60,517 nt of DNA from DAINRZ01 sp964634885 (GTDB lineage Bacteria > Bacteroidota > Ignavibacteria > Kapaibacteriales > UBA2268), in the NCBI GenBank assembly GCA_964634885.1, contig CAZWLN010000025.1, forward strand, positions 1 through 60,517. The letters run 5' to 3'. Every line of letters begins with the position of its first letter. The stretch's first letter is position 1. Positions 15,980-24,294 of the stretch are shown here, piece after piece. The notes under the pieces were generated by a model. It did not search any database. It saw only the letters and a program-made list of their open reading frames with translations, and was not told where the DNA came from. The position numbers were made by a program, and so were the translations under genes.

Positions 15980-18340
15980 ATGAAGAAAACGGTTTTACTC
16001 TTTCTGCTGCTATATTCTTATAATTGCCTCTCCAATACTGCCATTATCGAAAAGAACCAGCTTACTTTAGATTATTACAGAGGAGTTGTCGCTAATGGAG
16101 ACACTGTCATAGTTTACGGAAGCGACGGAAATATACGAATTAGTTATGATAACGCCGACACATGGAATCAGGTCAAGATATTCAAAAGAGGATATATTAA
16201 TAAAGTATTTCTGGAAAGCGAAAGGATAGTAGCTTTTTCCGAATCGGAGGGGATTGCCCTGTCATACGACAGGGCAAAAACATGGACGATTGCCGGAAAG
16301 CCGGTAGATTCAATTTTTGCAGCAATACAGTATCCGGGAGGGTATTTCATCAGATCGGGAAAAAAGTTGATTACAATAGGAAAAGATTTAAATGTAATAA
16401 ATTCTTATGGTTTATTTACAAGAATGGATTATAACACAGATTATCCGCCTTATGACTATAGATATGCTTTTTCAATTGAGTATTTCGACGGACAATTTAT
16501 TGTCGAAACTGACTCGGCTAAGTTGCTTGTCTTCGATTCAGAACTGCAATTAACTGATACTGTTGCTTTCATTAAGACCGGACTTTCCTCAAAATGCATT
16601 TCAAAACGGCAGATCGGCGCTGATTCCGGATATTTTTACTACGCGGTCGATTCAAGCCTATTTCGTACAAAGGATTTTAATACTTGGGAAAACATCTGTA
16701 AATCAAAAAGTTTTTTTAAAATTTATGATAATAAATTGTACATATTAAATTATTATTATGATATAAAAAATTATACTGAACCATTCAAGTGTGAACTCTA
16801 CCTTTTTATTCGGAAAGACTCCATTCAATTAATAAATCAACCACAGACTGAAGAAAGGCGGGAGATATACGCTCTTTTAACAAATTTTACTGTAGATTCG
16901 AATAGATTATTTGTAACCGGCGCTGCAAATTTTCTAACAATGAACAATATTAATGACAGCATAATTACAAATTATTCCTATGTATCAGGCATTCAATGGA
17001 GCATTCCGGACAGGATTGACGATTCGACATATTTAATTGTACGAGGCTTCGCCGGTACATATTATCCTTATATCTTTTTGACAAAAGATGATTTCATGAC
17101 GATAACCCCACGTGTCAATTATGACAGTTGCTCTTTTAATAAAGCTCCGGCATTGCTGTTGTTCTATATAAAGTATTACGATGAAAAAGAAAAAAAACTC
17201 TACCTTGGAGGGTCTGATTCGAAAGGGAAAAAGGGTATATTTATCTCGCGCGACTTCGGAAAAACTTTTGAGTATAAACCTGTCCCTGAAATGGATGTAT
17301 CCCCGACTGCGTTTCCCGACCCGTTCTACCCGAAACTTAAGCAGTTTCCCAACCTGCAGGCGCTTGACGATTACTTCGTTACCGGCAGCTATACTGAGTT
17401 CCGGGACACTGCCTATTCCCGCATATTCTTCTTCGACAAGAACTTCAATCTATTGCATAAGTATTATTTCAAATGTTTTGCCGTCGATTATATTCATGCA
17501 ACCGATACGAACACATTCCTGATACAATGCCTCAATTCAAACGATAATGCCTTTGAAGTAAAATATACGAGCGACAAAGGTACGACCTGGGAAATTATTA
17601 AAAAGTACAAAGTAAGCGACAGTTTGATCTGGTACCGTGAGTTGGAAATTAAAGGTAAGAAAATCGTTTTCATGTCATTTTTCAATCAGGTGGACTCTGT
17701 ATACAATTATGAAGCCCTCGACGTTGAGAAACGCGAAATCAGGGATATATATAAATGTCATTATATATATGACTATGAGAATATGAATAACGGCAATGCA
17801 GTTTGTAGTTATAAAGATACGGTTTATTTCTCGGTCAAAGACACTTTGTTCTATATGACCGACATTTACAACAGGAATACGTGGAATTACTATTTATTGC
17901 CGGATAAAGGTGTAATTAGGCAATGCCTGCAAAAGTTCGGAGATAAATTCTTTTGTTGTTATAAAGATACGAACTGTTCGTACTGGAATAATTTCTGGTT
18001 GAAGATCAATACTGACTCCACTGTTTCCGTTGTCGAGGCCGAAACGACATCCGACGGAACCTACCTCTATCTATACCCACCCAAACCTACACCCTCAACA
18101 AACCACGTCCGTACTCTGGTTTACTTCGACCCCAAAGTGGAGTTCGACCTGAGTAAAGTGGGGGTAACCGACGTTACAGGCGCGAGAATCGAAGGCGGTG
18201 AAAACATCAGTTTTGAATGGCTGTCGCCATACAGCGGCTACCTTAACTGGAACTGCTCCCAGGCAGCCAACGGCGTTTACTTCATACATATACGCCACGG
18301 CAACAATGCACGTGTAGCAAAGGTGATTGTGAACCGGTGA
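15980..18340 (+). CDS. Secreted sialidase-type beta-propeller protein with T9SS domain
   Basis: The 786-residue protein has a signal peptide (MKKTVLLFLLLYSYNCLSN) and several Asp-box (BNR) turns: SYDNADTWN, SYDRAKTWT, SRDFGKTFEY and TSDKGTTWE. These mark a sialidase/Vps10-like beta-propeller, though no sialidase catalytic arginines are evident. The last 75 residues (from DLSKVGVTDVTGARIEGG to HGNNARVAKVIVNR) resemble a type A T9SS sorting domain, so export across the outer membrane is expected. The gene is more AT-rich than its neighbours. It is preceded by GAAAGGAATGAAAAA-ATG, a good ribosome-binding site. Function unknown; sugar or protein binding at the surface is possible. Confidence 0.8.
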   Translation: MKKTVLLFLLLYSYNCLSNTAIIEKNQLTLDYYRGVVANGDTVIVYGSDGNIRISYDNADTWNQVKIFKRGYINKVFLESERIVAFSESEGIALSYDRAKTWTIAGKPVDSIFAAIQYPGGYFIRSGKKLITIGKDLNVINSYGLFTRMDYNTDYPPYDYRYAFSIEYFDGQFIVETDSAKLLVFDSELQLTDTVAFIKTGLSSKCISKRQIGADSGYFYYAVDSSLFRTKDFNTWENICKSKSFFKIYDNKLYILNYYYDIKNYTEPFKCELYLFIRKDSIQLINQPQTEERREIYALLTNFTVDSNRLFVTGAANFLTMNNINDSIITNYSYVSGIQWSIPDRIDDSTYLIVRGFAGTYYPYIFLTKDDFMTITPRVNYDSCSFNKAPALLLFYIKYYDEKEKKLYLGGSDSKGKKGIFISRDFGKTFEYKPVPEMDVSPTAFPDPFYPKLKQFPNLQALDDYFVTGSYTEFRDTAYSRIFFFDKNFNLLHKYYFKCFAVDYIHATDTNTFLIQCLNSNDNAFEVKYTSDKGTTWEIIKKYKVSDSLIWYRELEIKGKKIVFMSFFNQVDSVYNYEALDVEKREIRDIYKCHYIYDYENMNNGNAVCSYKDTVYFSVKDTLFYMTDIYNRNTWNYYLLPDKGVIRQCLQKFGDKFFCCYKDTNCSYWNNFWLKINTDSTVSVVEAETTSDGTYLYLYPPKPTPSTNHVRTLVYFDPKVEFDLSKVGVTDVTGARIEGGENISFEWLSPYSGYLNWNCSQAANGVYFIHIRHGNNARVAKVIVNR

Positions 18341-18367
18341 TTTTTCAGTGTGGAGTTAGGAGTTGTA

Positions 18368-18431
18368 GAGACGCAAGGCTTGCGTCTCAATACTATAAAG
18401 CAGAAGTAGAGACAGTTCTCAGACCTGTCTC
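18368..18431. repeat. Two GAGAC...GTCTC palindromes between convergent genes
   Basis: At 18368-18388 a perfect inverted repeat has arms GAGACGCAA and TTGCGTCTC around GGC. At 18409-18431 a second one has arms GAGACAG and CTGTCTC. Both lie between convergent genes and may help end transcription. The same TAGAGAC(N)GTCTCTA family recurs at 37286-37305 and in the array after ppk. Confidence 0.75.
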
Positions 18432-18485
18432 ACGCCATTTCGGTCACAGAGAAACCGGTATAGGCGTCAAGGCTTTACCCAACGC

Positions 18486-19466
18486 CTACTCCCCGAATTT
18501 GTAATGGTAGGTGCTGCGGAGGATGCCACGCGAATTAAAACGTTCCTTGAAATCTATCAGGTTGATTGATGGAGTCATCGGGTCCTCTGCCGACGTGTCC
18601 TGCGAAACGCCGATGTCCACCCACTCGTAACCGTTCTCAGTCGCCCACTTCACGGTTTCGTGCATGATCAGGTAAACAGGTTTGTAGTGTTCATATTCAT
18701 ACAGAAGCATGTTGTAGAAGCAGAGTACCACCTTCCTGTTGCAGAGGAAGAGCCAGGACCCGGCAATGGGCTTACCGTCGAGGTAAACCATGTTAAGCCT
18801 GACGTTTTGGGGCATAAGCTCCTTAATTTTCAGCATATCCCCGAGGGTATGGGTAGGCTTGACGTTGTGCCTCGCCTTGTTTTCAAGCAGTATCCTGTTG
18901 AACGACTCGTAGTCTTCGCTCTCTTCAATGGTAAGCTTCCCTTCCCGGAAAATTTTGTGCAGCGCCTTGCGCGATGTCTTGTCGAACTGCTCCATGAACC
19001 TGTCGCCGTGCTTAAGGTCGATGGCGTGGGAGATGTAGTGGAGTTCGAAGTCGAACTTCCTGTAAAGCATCGCATACTCTATGTGCTGGGAGTAATTGAG
19101 GGAATAGACTAAGGGCGGGGGGATGAGGTAAATATCCGAAAAACCGTTCACCCTGAAGTATTCCAGCAGCCCGTCCACGATCTCGAGGGCCGGCTTGAAA
19201 TGAATGTCCTTTGTAACAATGGAACCATAGCTGGCGCCCACCGGCGACCAGAATACCCTGCCGCCGTCTTTCACTCCGCCCGGCAGCAACCCCACGAGTT
19301 CGCCGTCCCTGTATATCATCAGGTGGTCGAAGTTGAATTTGCCGGGTTCATGGTAGTCGAGGAAAGCCTGTGTGTGGAACATGGTTCCGTTGTTCGAAGC
19401 GGCAACGAAGGCTTCCCACTCAGCTCTTTGCTCCGGAGCATATTTCCGTATTGTTATCTCAGACAT
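18486..19466 (-). CDS. FemAB/GNAT-type acyl- or aminoacyltransferase
   Basis: A 326-residue cytoplasmic protein with the double-GNAT layout of the FemAB/Acetyltransf_6 group. It starts ITIRKYAPEQRAEWEAFVAA and MFHTQAFLDYH. The middle holds the family pattern FDKTSRKALHKIFREGKLTI, and the C-terminal GNAT has LDGKPIAGSWLFLCNRKVVL, YNMLLYEYEHYKPVYLIM and WVDIGVSQ. Family members transfer amino acids to peptidoglycan precursors or acyl groups to sugars in surface polysaccharides. With rmlD-like gene upstream on the same strand (84 bases), a role in envelope sugar decoration is reasonable but inferred. The ATG at 19466 is preferred over the TTG at 19475. Confidence 0.7.
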   Translation of the reverse strand: MSEITIRKYAPEQRAEWEAFVAASNNGTMFHTQAFLDYHEPGKFNFDHLMIYRDGELVGLLPGGVKDGGRVFWSPVGASYGSIVTKDIHFKPALEIVDGLLEYFRVNGFSDIYLIPPPLVYSLNYSQHIEYAMLYRKFDFELHYISHAIDLKHGDRFMEQFDKTSRKALHKIFREGKLTIEESEDYESFNRILLENKARHNVKPTHTLGDMLKIKELMPQNVRLNMVYLDGKPIAGSWLFLCNRKVVLCFYNMLLYEYEHYKPVYLIMHETVKWATENGYEWVDIGVSQDTSAEDPMTPSINLIDFKERFNSRGILRSTYHYKFGE

Positions 19467-19550
19467 AATATACAATCAATATTCAACAAAAATCATTAAT
19501 CGTGTTGCTTTTGTTTACTGATAAACGAACCAGGCTGAAACATATTTATT

Positions 19551-20390
19551 TCATGATGTCAGGTACAGCTTCAGGTCGTCCTGCCACACGGGTATCTCCC
19601 CGCCGGTAAGCGCGGCAACCCGGTGATTGCTCATGGCAGAGAAATAGGGCCTCTTTGCAGGCAGGTTGAAGCTTTCTCTCTGCACAGGGTAAAGAATGTT
19701 GCCCTTGCCGAGTATTTTCAGTATTTCTTTTGCGACTTCATACCTTGAAGCGTAGCCGCTGTTCGTAAGGTGATAGAGGCCGGAAGCGCCTTTTTTCAGG
19801 GCTTTCATTGTAACATCGACAATGGTTTTCGTGTAGGTAGGCACAGACACCTCATCAGAAGCTATCTTCAGTATCTCCTGCTTGTCAATCCAGTTGAGGA
19901 ACTTGAAAACGAAACTCTGGGTGCCGAAACCGTAAATCCAGCTGAGCCTGAAGATGAGGTGTGAAGGAGTAATATCCCGAAGGTTTCTTTCGCCCTGGAG
20001 CTTACTATTTCCGTAGTTATTAATGGGGTTGGGTTCGTCTTTTTCCTTGTACAGCCCCGTCGTTTTCTCTCCGTCGAACACATAGTCCGAACTGTAATGG
20101 ACTACGAAAGAGCCATTCCTTTCTGCCGCTTCGGCAATGTAGCGTACAGCGTCGGCGTTGGCGGCAAAGGCAGGCCCCGGGTCCTGTTCGGAGGCGTCAA
20201 CCTGGTTGTAAGCCGCACAATTAACAATTACTCCGGGCCTCAAATCATTGATGAGGCTGTGCACTTTTTCCCTCGAACAAATATCGACCTCGTCGATGTC
20301 GAAGCCGTAATGCTCCATCTCGTTAAGCTGCATGTAGCGGACAAATTCCTTGCCGAGCTGGCCTTTGTGCCCCAATATAAGATATTTCAT
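19551..20390 (-). CDS. rmlD: dTDP-4-dehydrorhamnose reductase-like protein (RmlD)
   Basis: The 279-residue short-chain reductase starts MKYLILGHKGQLGKEFVRYM with the Rossmann GxxGxLG motif. It has NCAAYNQVDASE, the Ser/Asp site VHYSSDYVFDGEKT, and YGNSKLQGE with the catalytic Tyr-x3-Lys, then SWIYGFG. These agree with RmlD/RfbD, which performs the last step of dTDP-L-rhamnose synthesis using NAD(P)H. The rmlA, rmlB and rmlC genes are not adjacent, so a related sugar epimerase/reductase role remains possible. The ATG at 20390 is chosen; an in-frame TTG nine bases before it has less support. Confidence 0.85.
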   Translation of the reverse strand: MKYLILGHKGQLGKEFVRYMQLNEMEHYGFDIDEVDICSREKVHSLINDLRPGVIVNCAAYNQVDASEQDPGPAFAANADAVRYIAEAAERNGSFVVHYSSDYVFDGEKTTGLYKEKDEPNPINNYGNSKLQGERNLRDITPSHLIFRLSWIYGFGTQSFVFKFLNWIDKQEILKIASDEVSVPTYTKTIVDVTMKALKKGASGLYHLTNSGYASRYEVAKEILKILGKGNILYPVQRESFNLPAKRPYFSAMSNHRVAALTGGEIPVWQDDLKLYLTS

Positions 20391-20502
20391 ATCCCTCAAA
20401 CATAGTTTTTACTACTTATCAATTGCATTTTTAGCAATATTATTAATATTTTATTAAATAATAATTTTTAATTTGCTTTTTTTTCAATTTATTGTGTTAA
20501 TA

Positions 20503-21729
20503 ATGAATATTAAAACATTAAGATTTATATCTAAAAGAATATCCTATTCGACAAAGAGGGAACGCTTCCTGAGTTTTGCCCGCGGAGTGGCCCTGGCAAG
20601 CATCATGCTCGGCAGCATGGCTCTCATCATTTCCCTGTCGGCCCTGAACGGCTTCGAAATCCTGCTGAGGGAAAAAGCCGTCGGCTTCACTTCACATATT
20701 AACATATTATCTGCCCGGAACCTGCCAATGGCTTTCGACAAAAGAATTACAGACGTACTGCCGGAACAGTTCGGCGACGTCAGGGCTGTCGCACCGGTTG
20801 TGAAAAGGGAAGGGCTCATCAGGACAAAGAATTTCGTCGAGGGGGTCCTCATCACAGGTACTACACCCAAATACGACATCACGGATATGAAAAAGAATAT
20901 CATCAGCGGGACTTTCGGTTTCACTACAGACTCATCGAAAGAGATAATACTCGGCAACAGCCTCGCTCGTAAACTCTCTGTTTCGATTGGAGACACGGTC
21001 GTCCTCTTTGCCAATTCCAGGGAACAGCAACAGGATGATTTCTACCCCGAGATCGACAATTACATTGTGCGCGGCATATACAAGACCGGCATGGAACAGT
21101 ACGACGACATTATTGTCTATATCCCTTTCCGCCAGGCACAGTCCTTTTTTCTGATGCCTGAGAACACCGTCAACGGCTACGAAATTATGCTTAATGACAT
21201 CGGGAAGACCGAAGAGCTGACCGTGGCAATCGAAAACTATCTCGGCTACCCCTATTACTGTGTCTCGGTCTTCCAGCTCCACAGCTCCATCTTTGCTTGG
21301 ATAGAACTCCAGAAGGCGCCGATACCGATTGTACTTGCCCTGATCAGCATCGTAGCGTTTTCCAATATTATAACCATTCTGCTGATCACCGTTGTGGAAA
21401 AAACCCACAGCATCGGCATCATGAGGGCAATCGGCATGAGGCGGCGGGACATACTCTCCGTGTTTGTGTTCCAGGGGACACTGATCGGCCTTGTCGGCAC
21501 CCTGCTCGGCTCAGGCATCGGGCTCTTGTTCGGCATCCTGCAGCAGCAGTTCGGCATCATCAGGCTGAACGCCGCCATCTATTTTCTCGATTCGTTCCCA
21601 ATTGTTTTCGAATACTGGCATTTTGTCCTGGTCATCGGCGCTTCCATCGTGCTTTCGTTCCTTGCCACCCTTGTACCTTCTTTCATTGCCGTCAGGGTAC
21701 AACCGATTAAAGCTATACGGTTTAAATAG
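20503..21729 (+). CDS. LolC/LolE-family lipoprotein-releasing permease
   Basis: A 408-residue inner-membrane ABC permease. One transmembrane helix lies at about residues 25-48 (ALASIMLGSMALIISLSALN), then a periplasmic MacB-like domain of about 220 residues, and three C-terminal FtsX-type helices (IPIVLALISIVAFSNIITIL; QGTLIGLVGTLLGSGIGLLF; FVLVIGASIVLSFLATLVPS). KTHSIGIMRAIGMRRRDIL is the typical coupling-helix region. This layout is that of LolC/LolE, which extracts lipoproteins from the inner membrane with the ATPase LolD. No ATPase lies next to it. The ATG at 20503 is preferred; an upstream TTG would add ten hydrophobic residues. Confidence 0.85.
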   Translation: MNIKTLRFISKRISYSTKRERFLSFARGVALASIMLGSMALIISLSALNGFEILLREKAVGFTSHINILSARNLPMAFDKRITDVLPEQFGDVRAVAPVVKREGLIRTKNFVEGVLITGTTPKYDITDMKKNIISGTFGFTTDSSKEIILGNSLARKLSVSIGDTVVLFANSREQQQDDFYPEIDNYIVRGIYKTGMEQYDDIIVYIPFRQAQSFFLMPENTVNGYEIMLNDIGKTEELTVAIENYLGYPYYCVSVFQLHSSIFAWIELQKAPIPIVLALISIVAFSNIITILLITVVEKTHSIGIMRAIGMRRRDILSVFVFQGTLIGLVGTLLGSGIGLLFGILQQQFGIIRLNAAIYFLDSFPIVFEYWHFVLVIGASIVLSFLATLVPSFIAVRVQPIKAIRFK

Positions 21730-22320
21730 CATCCTCCTGAATGGATAATAATTGACATTTCAGGTATTTTGGCGTTTATTATCCTCTTTCTTGGATAGCC
21801 GTTCTTAACCTTCGGAAAGTTCTCAACCTTCGGAAGGTTGGGGGCGGAAGAGATGGACTCCATCTGCGAGCTGCATAGAGTATATGATGTGTGGTTGAAC
21901 AAGGGGCAGCTGCACCTTGTTCAATTGCCTGGGCCGGCTTTCTTTACAATCTTGATAAACTACAATCATGCCACCCCTTCAGGGTTGTTTTGCTTTATAA
22001 ACTTGATGAACTCTACAAACTTGATGAACTTGATAAACTTGATAAACTTGATGAACTCTACAAACTTGATGAACTGGCGTAGTCCAACCACCCCCTGCCC
22101 CCGCCTTATCCAAGGCGGGGAAAACTCTATTGTTTCCAAATTCAGCATTCTTAATTCTCGTATCTTTACAAACTTGATGAACTAATAACCCCATCCCGGC
22201 CTTCCCCAGGCCTTCCCCAGTGGGGGAGGGAAAAGGAAAAATGGTCCAGTTCCTTCTTGCATTCAGAATTCTGCATTCAGCATTCAGTATTCTTTACAAA
22301 CTTGACGAACTAAGAAATTA
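21730..22320 (+). repeat. Repeat-rich spacer with AACTTGATGAA minisatellite
   Basis: The first part has a palindrome AACCTTC-C-GAAGGTT (about 21825-21840) and a hairpin GAACAAGG...CCTTGTTC (about 21897-21922). From 21998 to 22077 a minisatellite of about 10-11 bases per unit (AACTTGATGA, AACTTGATAA, ACTCTACA) runs for some eight units. It is followed by CCAACCACCCCCTGCCCCCG-CCTTATCCAAGGCGGGG (22084-22121), ACCCCATCCCGGCCTTCCCC (22188-22208) and a further ACAAACTTGACGAACT (22297-22312). All modules are in forward orientation. No gene is seen. Confidence 0.85.
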
Positions 22321-22321
22321 C

Positions 22322-22336
22322 TGGCACAGATATTGA
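22322..22336 (+). promoter_or_regulatory. Candidate sigma-54 promoter upstream of flgF
   Basis: TGGCAC-AGATA-TTGA matches the sigma-54 consensus TGGCAC-N5-TTGC at all but the last base, with correct -24/-12 spacing. It lies about 60 bases before the flgF start, directly after the repeat block. Sigma-54 drives rod and hook genes in many flagellated bacteria, so the position makes sense. The missing -12 C lowers confidence. Confidence 0.5.
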
Positions 22337-22397
22337 AATAAATCACTTTGGATTTTAGGATAAACAAAAGTAGAATGGATTCTATTTAGGTGAGAAA

Positions 22398-23183
22398 GTG
22401 CTTAGAGAAATATACACAGCGGCATTAGGAATGCTGCCCCAGCAAACACGGCTGGAAGTCGTCGCCAACAACATGGCTAACGCTTCCACAGCCGGATTCA
22501 AACGCTCCGACGTCTTCGAAAGGCAGGTCATCGACTCCGCCGATCACTTTGCCAATATGCCCGTTTCCGTTGAACAGGAAGACCCACCGATGGGTGAATA
22601 CACCGATTTTTCCAACGGCTCCTTCACATTCACTGACAACAAGCTTGACCTGGCAATCGACAACCAGAACTCTTTCTTCCTTGTCGAAGACGAAAACGGT
22701 GAGCAATACCTGACACGGGCAGGAAATTTTACAGTGACGGAAGAGGGTTTCATTACAACTTCTGACGGCAAGAAGTTAATGGGCGAGGGAGGAGCAATAA
22801 ACATAGCGACAGACGAATTTCTGAAGTCCTTCAGCCTGTCGGACACAAAAGCCCTTAACCTGAAAATTACCCAGCAGGGCGACGTTTCCCTGAACGATGT
22901 AAGGATCGACGGGATTGAAATCATCAGGGTTGACAATACTTCTTCATTGGTCAATGCCTCAAGTTCCTGCTTCATGGCGGGGCCGGATACCGAAATGGAA
23001 ACCGTCGGGCCGGACGATGTAAGCATACGACAGGGCTGGCTCGAAAATTCAAACGTGAACATCATCGACGAGATGGTACAGATGATTGAACTGCAGCGGA
23101 TGTTTGAACTCGGCAGCAAAGTCATCAGCACCAATGACAGCACCCTCGACGAAAGCTTCAGATTGGGAAGAGTATCAATATAA
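22398..23183 (+). CDS. flgF: Flagellar proximal-rod protein FlgF-like
   Basis: The 261-residue protein has the rod/hook N-terminal motif LEVVANNMANASTAGFKRSD (residues about 19-38), a middle D1-type region (FFLVEDENGEQYLTRAGNF) and the C-terminal helix SNVNIIDEMVQMIELQRMFE, which together define the FlgE/F/G family. Being shorter and less canonical than the next gene, and lying directly before flgG, it is best read as FlgF. It is exported by the flagellar type III apparatus and forms part of the proximal rod. The start is a GTG at 22398 preceded by AGGTGAG; this strong site decides the start. Confidence 0.88.
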   Translation: MLREIYTAALGMLPQQTRLEVVANNMANASTAGFKRSDVFERQVIDSADHFANMPVSVEQEDPPMGEYTDFSNGSFTFTDNKLDLAIDNQNSFFLVEDENGEQYLTRAGNFTVTEEGFITTSDGKKLMGEGGAINIATDEFLKSFSLSDTKALNLKITQQGDVSLNDVRIDGIEIIRVDNTSSLVNASSSCFMAGPDTEMETVGPDDVSIRQGWLENSNVNIIDEMVQMIELQRMFELGSKVISTNDSTLDESFRLGRVSI

Positions 23184-23203
23184 AAAAATAAAAGGATTTA
23201 CTT

Positions 23204-23992
23204 ATGGATAAAACATTAAGGACCGCATCGACAGGTTTGACAGCACAGCAACGCTATGTTGAAATCATCTCCAACAACCTTGCCAACGTCAATACCAGCG
23301 GTTTCAAGAAAACAAGGCCCGAATTCCAGGACCTGCTTTACGAAACACTCAATCCGGCCGGTGGTAACCGCAGAAACGGCACCGAGGCTACGAACGAAGT
23401 ACAGATTGGTTCAGGTACCGAACTCGTTGCCACGACGAAGCAGTTTTCACAGGGAGACATTACAGAGACCTCGAGTTCTCTCGACGCAGCCATCAACGGC
23501 GACGGTTTCTTCGTCATCCGCAGGCCCGACAATTCGATTGCTTACACACGCGACGGCAGCTTCCAGCTCGACAGCAACGGACAGATTACCACCTCCCAGG
23601 GCTATTTACTCGATCCCGGCTTTACAGTACCGGACGATGCCGTAGAAATTCAAATCTCGCGCCAGGGCGAAGTAAGCGTCCTCTACGACGGCTCTACCGA
23701 AGCTCAAACACTGGGCCAGATCGAACTGGCACGCTTCGTCAACCCCGCAGGTTTAAGGTCCGTCGGGGACAACCTGTACGAAGAAACCGCAGCTTCGGGC
23801 AATGCCATCTATGAAGAACCGGGAACCAACAACACCGGCGAACTCATCCAGAACCACCTCGAAAGCTCCAATGTGGATGTCGTTGACGAAATGGTCAATA
23901 TGATCGTAGCACAAAGAGCCTACGAGATAAACTCAAAGTCGGTCAACACAGCAGACAACATCCTGAGCACGGCTGTAAACCTTAAGAGATAA
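23204..23992 (+). CDS. flgG: Flagellar distal-rod protein FlgG
   Basis: A 262-residue protein of exactly the usual FlgG length. N-terminal MDKTLRTASTGLTAQQRYVE and ISNNLANVNTSGFKKTRPEF are the rod signature. The middle has AINGDGFFVIRRPDNSIAYT and DGSFQLDSNGQITT, and the C-terminus ends SSNVDVVDEMVNMIVAQRAY and EINSKSVNTADNIL. It forms the distal rod that carries the hook. It lies 20 bases after flgF, with AAAGGA just before the ATG, and is followed by a strong terminator. The flgA/H/I genes that often come next are absent, so this operon has just two genes. Confidence 0.96.
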   Translation: MDKTLRTASTGLTAQQRYVEIISNNLANVNTSGFKKTRPEFQDLLYETLNPAGGNRRNGTEATNEVQIGSGTELVATTKQFSQGDITETSSSLDAAINGDGFFVIRRPDNSIAYTRDGSFQLDSNGQITTSQGYLLDPGFTVPDDAVEIQISRQGEVSVLYDGSTEAQTLGQIELARFVNPAGLRSVGDNLYEETAASGNAIYEEPGTNNTGELIQNHLESSNVDVVDEMVNMIVAQRAYEINSKSVNTADNILSTAVNLKR

Positions 23993-24014
23993 ACAGCTTA
24001 AATCATGCACTGAC

Positions 24015-24050
24015 GGCAGAATGGGCTTATTCCCGTTCTGCCTTTTTTTT
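24015..24050 (+). terminator. Rho-independent terminator of flgF-flgG
   Basis: An 11-bp stem, GGCAGAATGGG and CCCGTTCTGCC (one T-G pair), with loop CTTATT, is followed directly by eight T residues. It ends the two-gene flagellar transcript. Confidence 0.95.
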
Positions 24051-24294
24051 AATTGCCGCCGTTTTTCAGCGAATGGTGTCCACAAGCCAGATGGGCTATA
24101 TTTTCTTTCCAGGCACCAATACAGTATTCTGAGCCAAAACAATTACTCAATTCGCTTCTCTATTCCAATCAGGGACTTATTCATTTATTTCAGTAAAGTA
24201 CAATCTTTTAATATTTCTGCTTATTTTTATTAATATTTTCAATTATATTAAGGAAAGGTGAAATTATAATTTAAATATTTATTATCACTTAATT

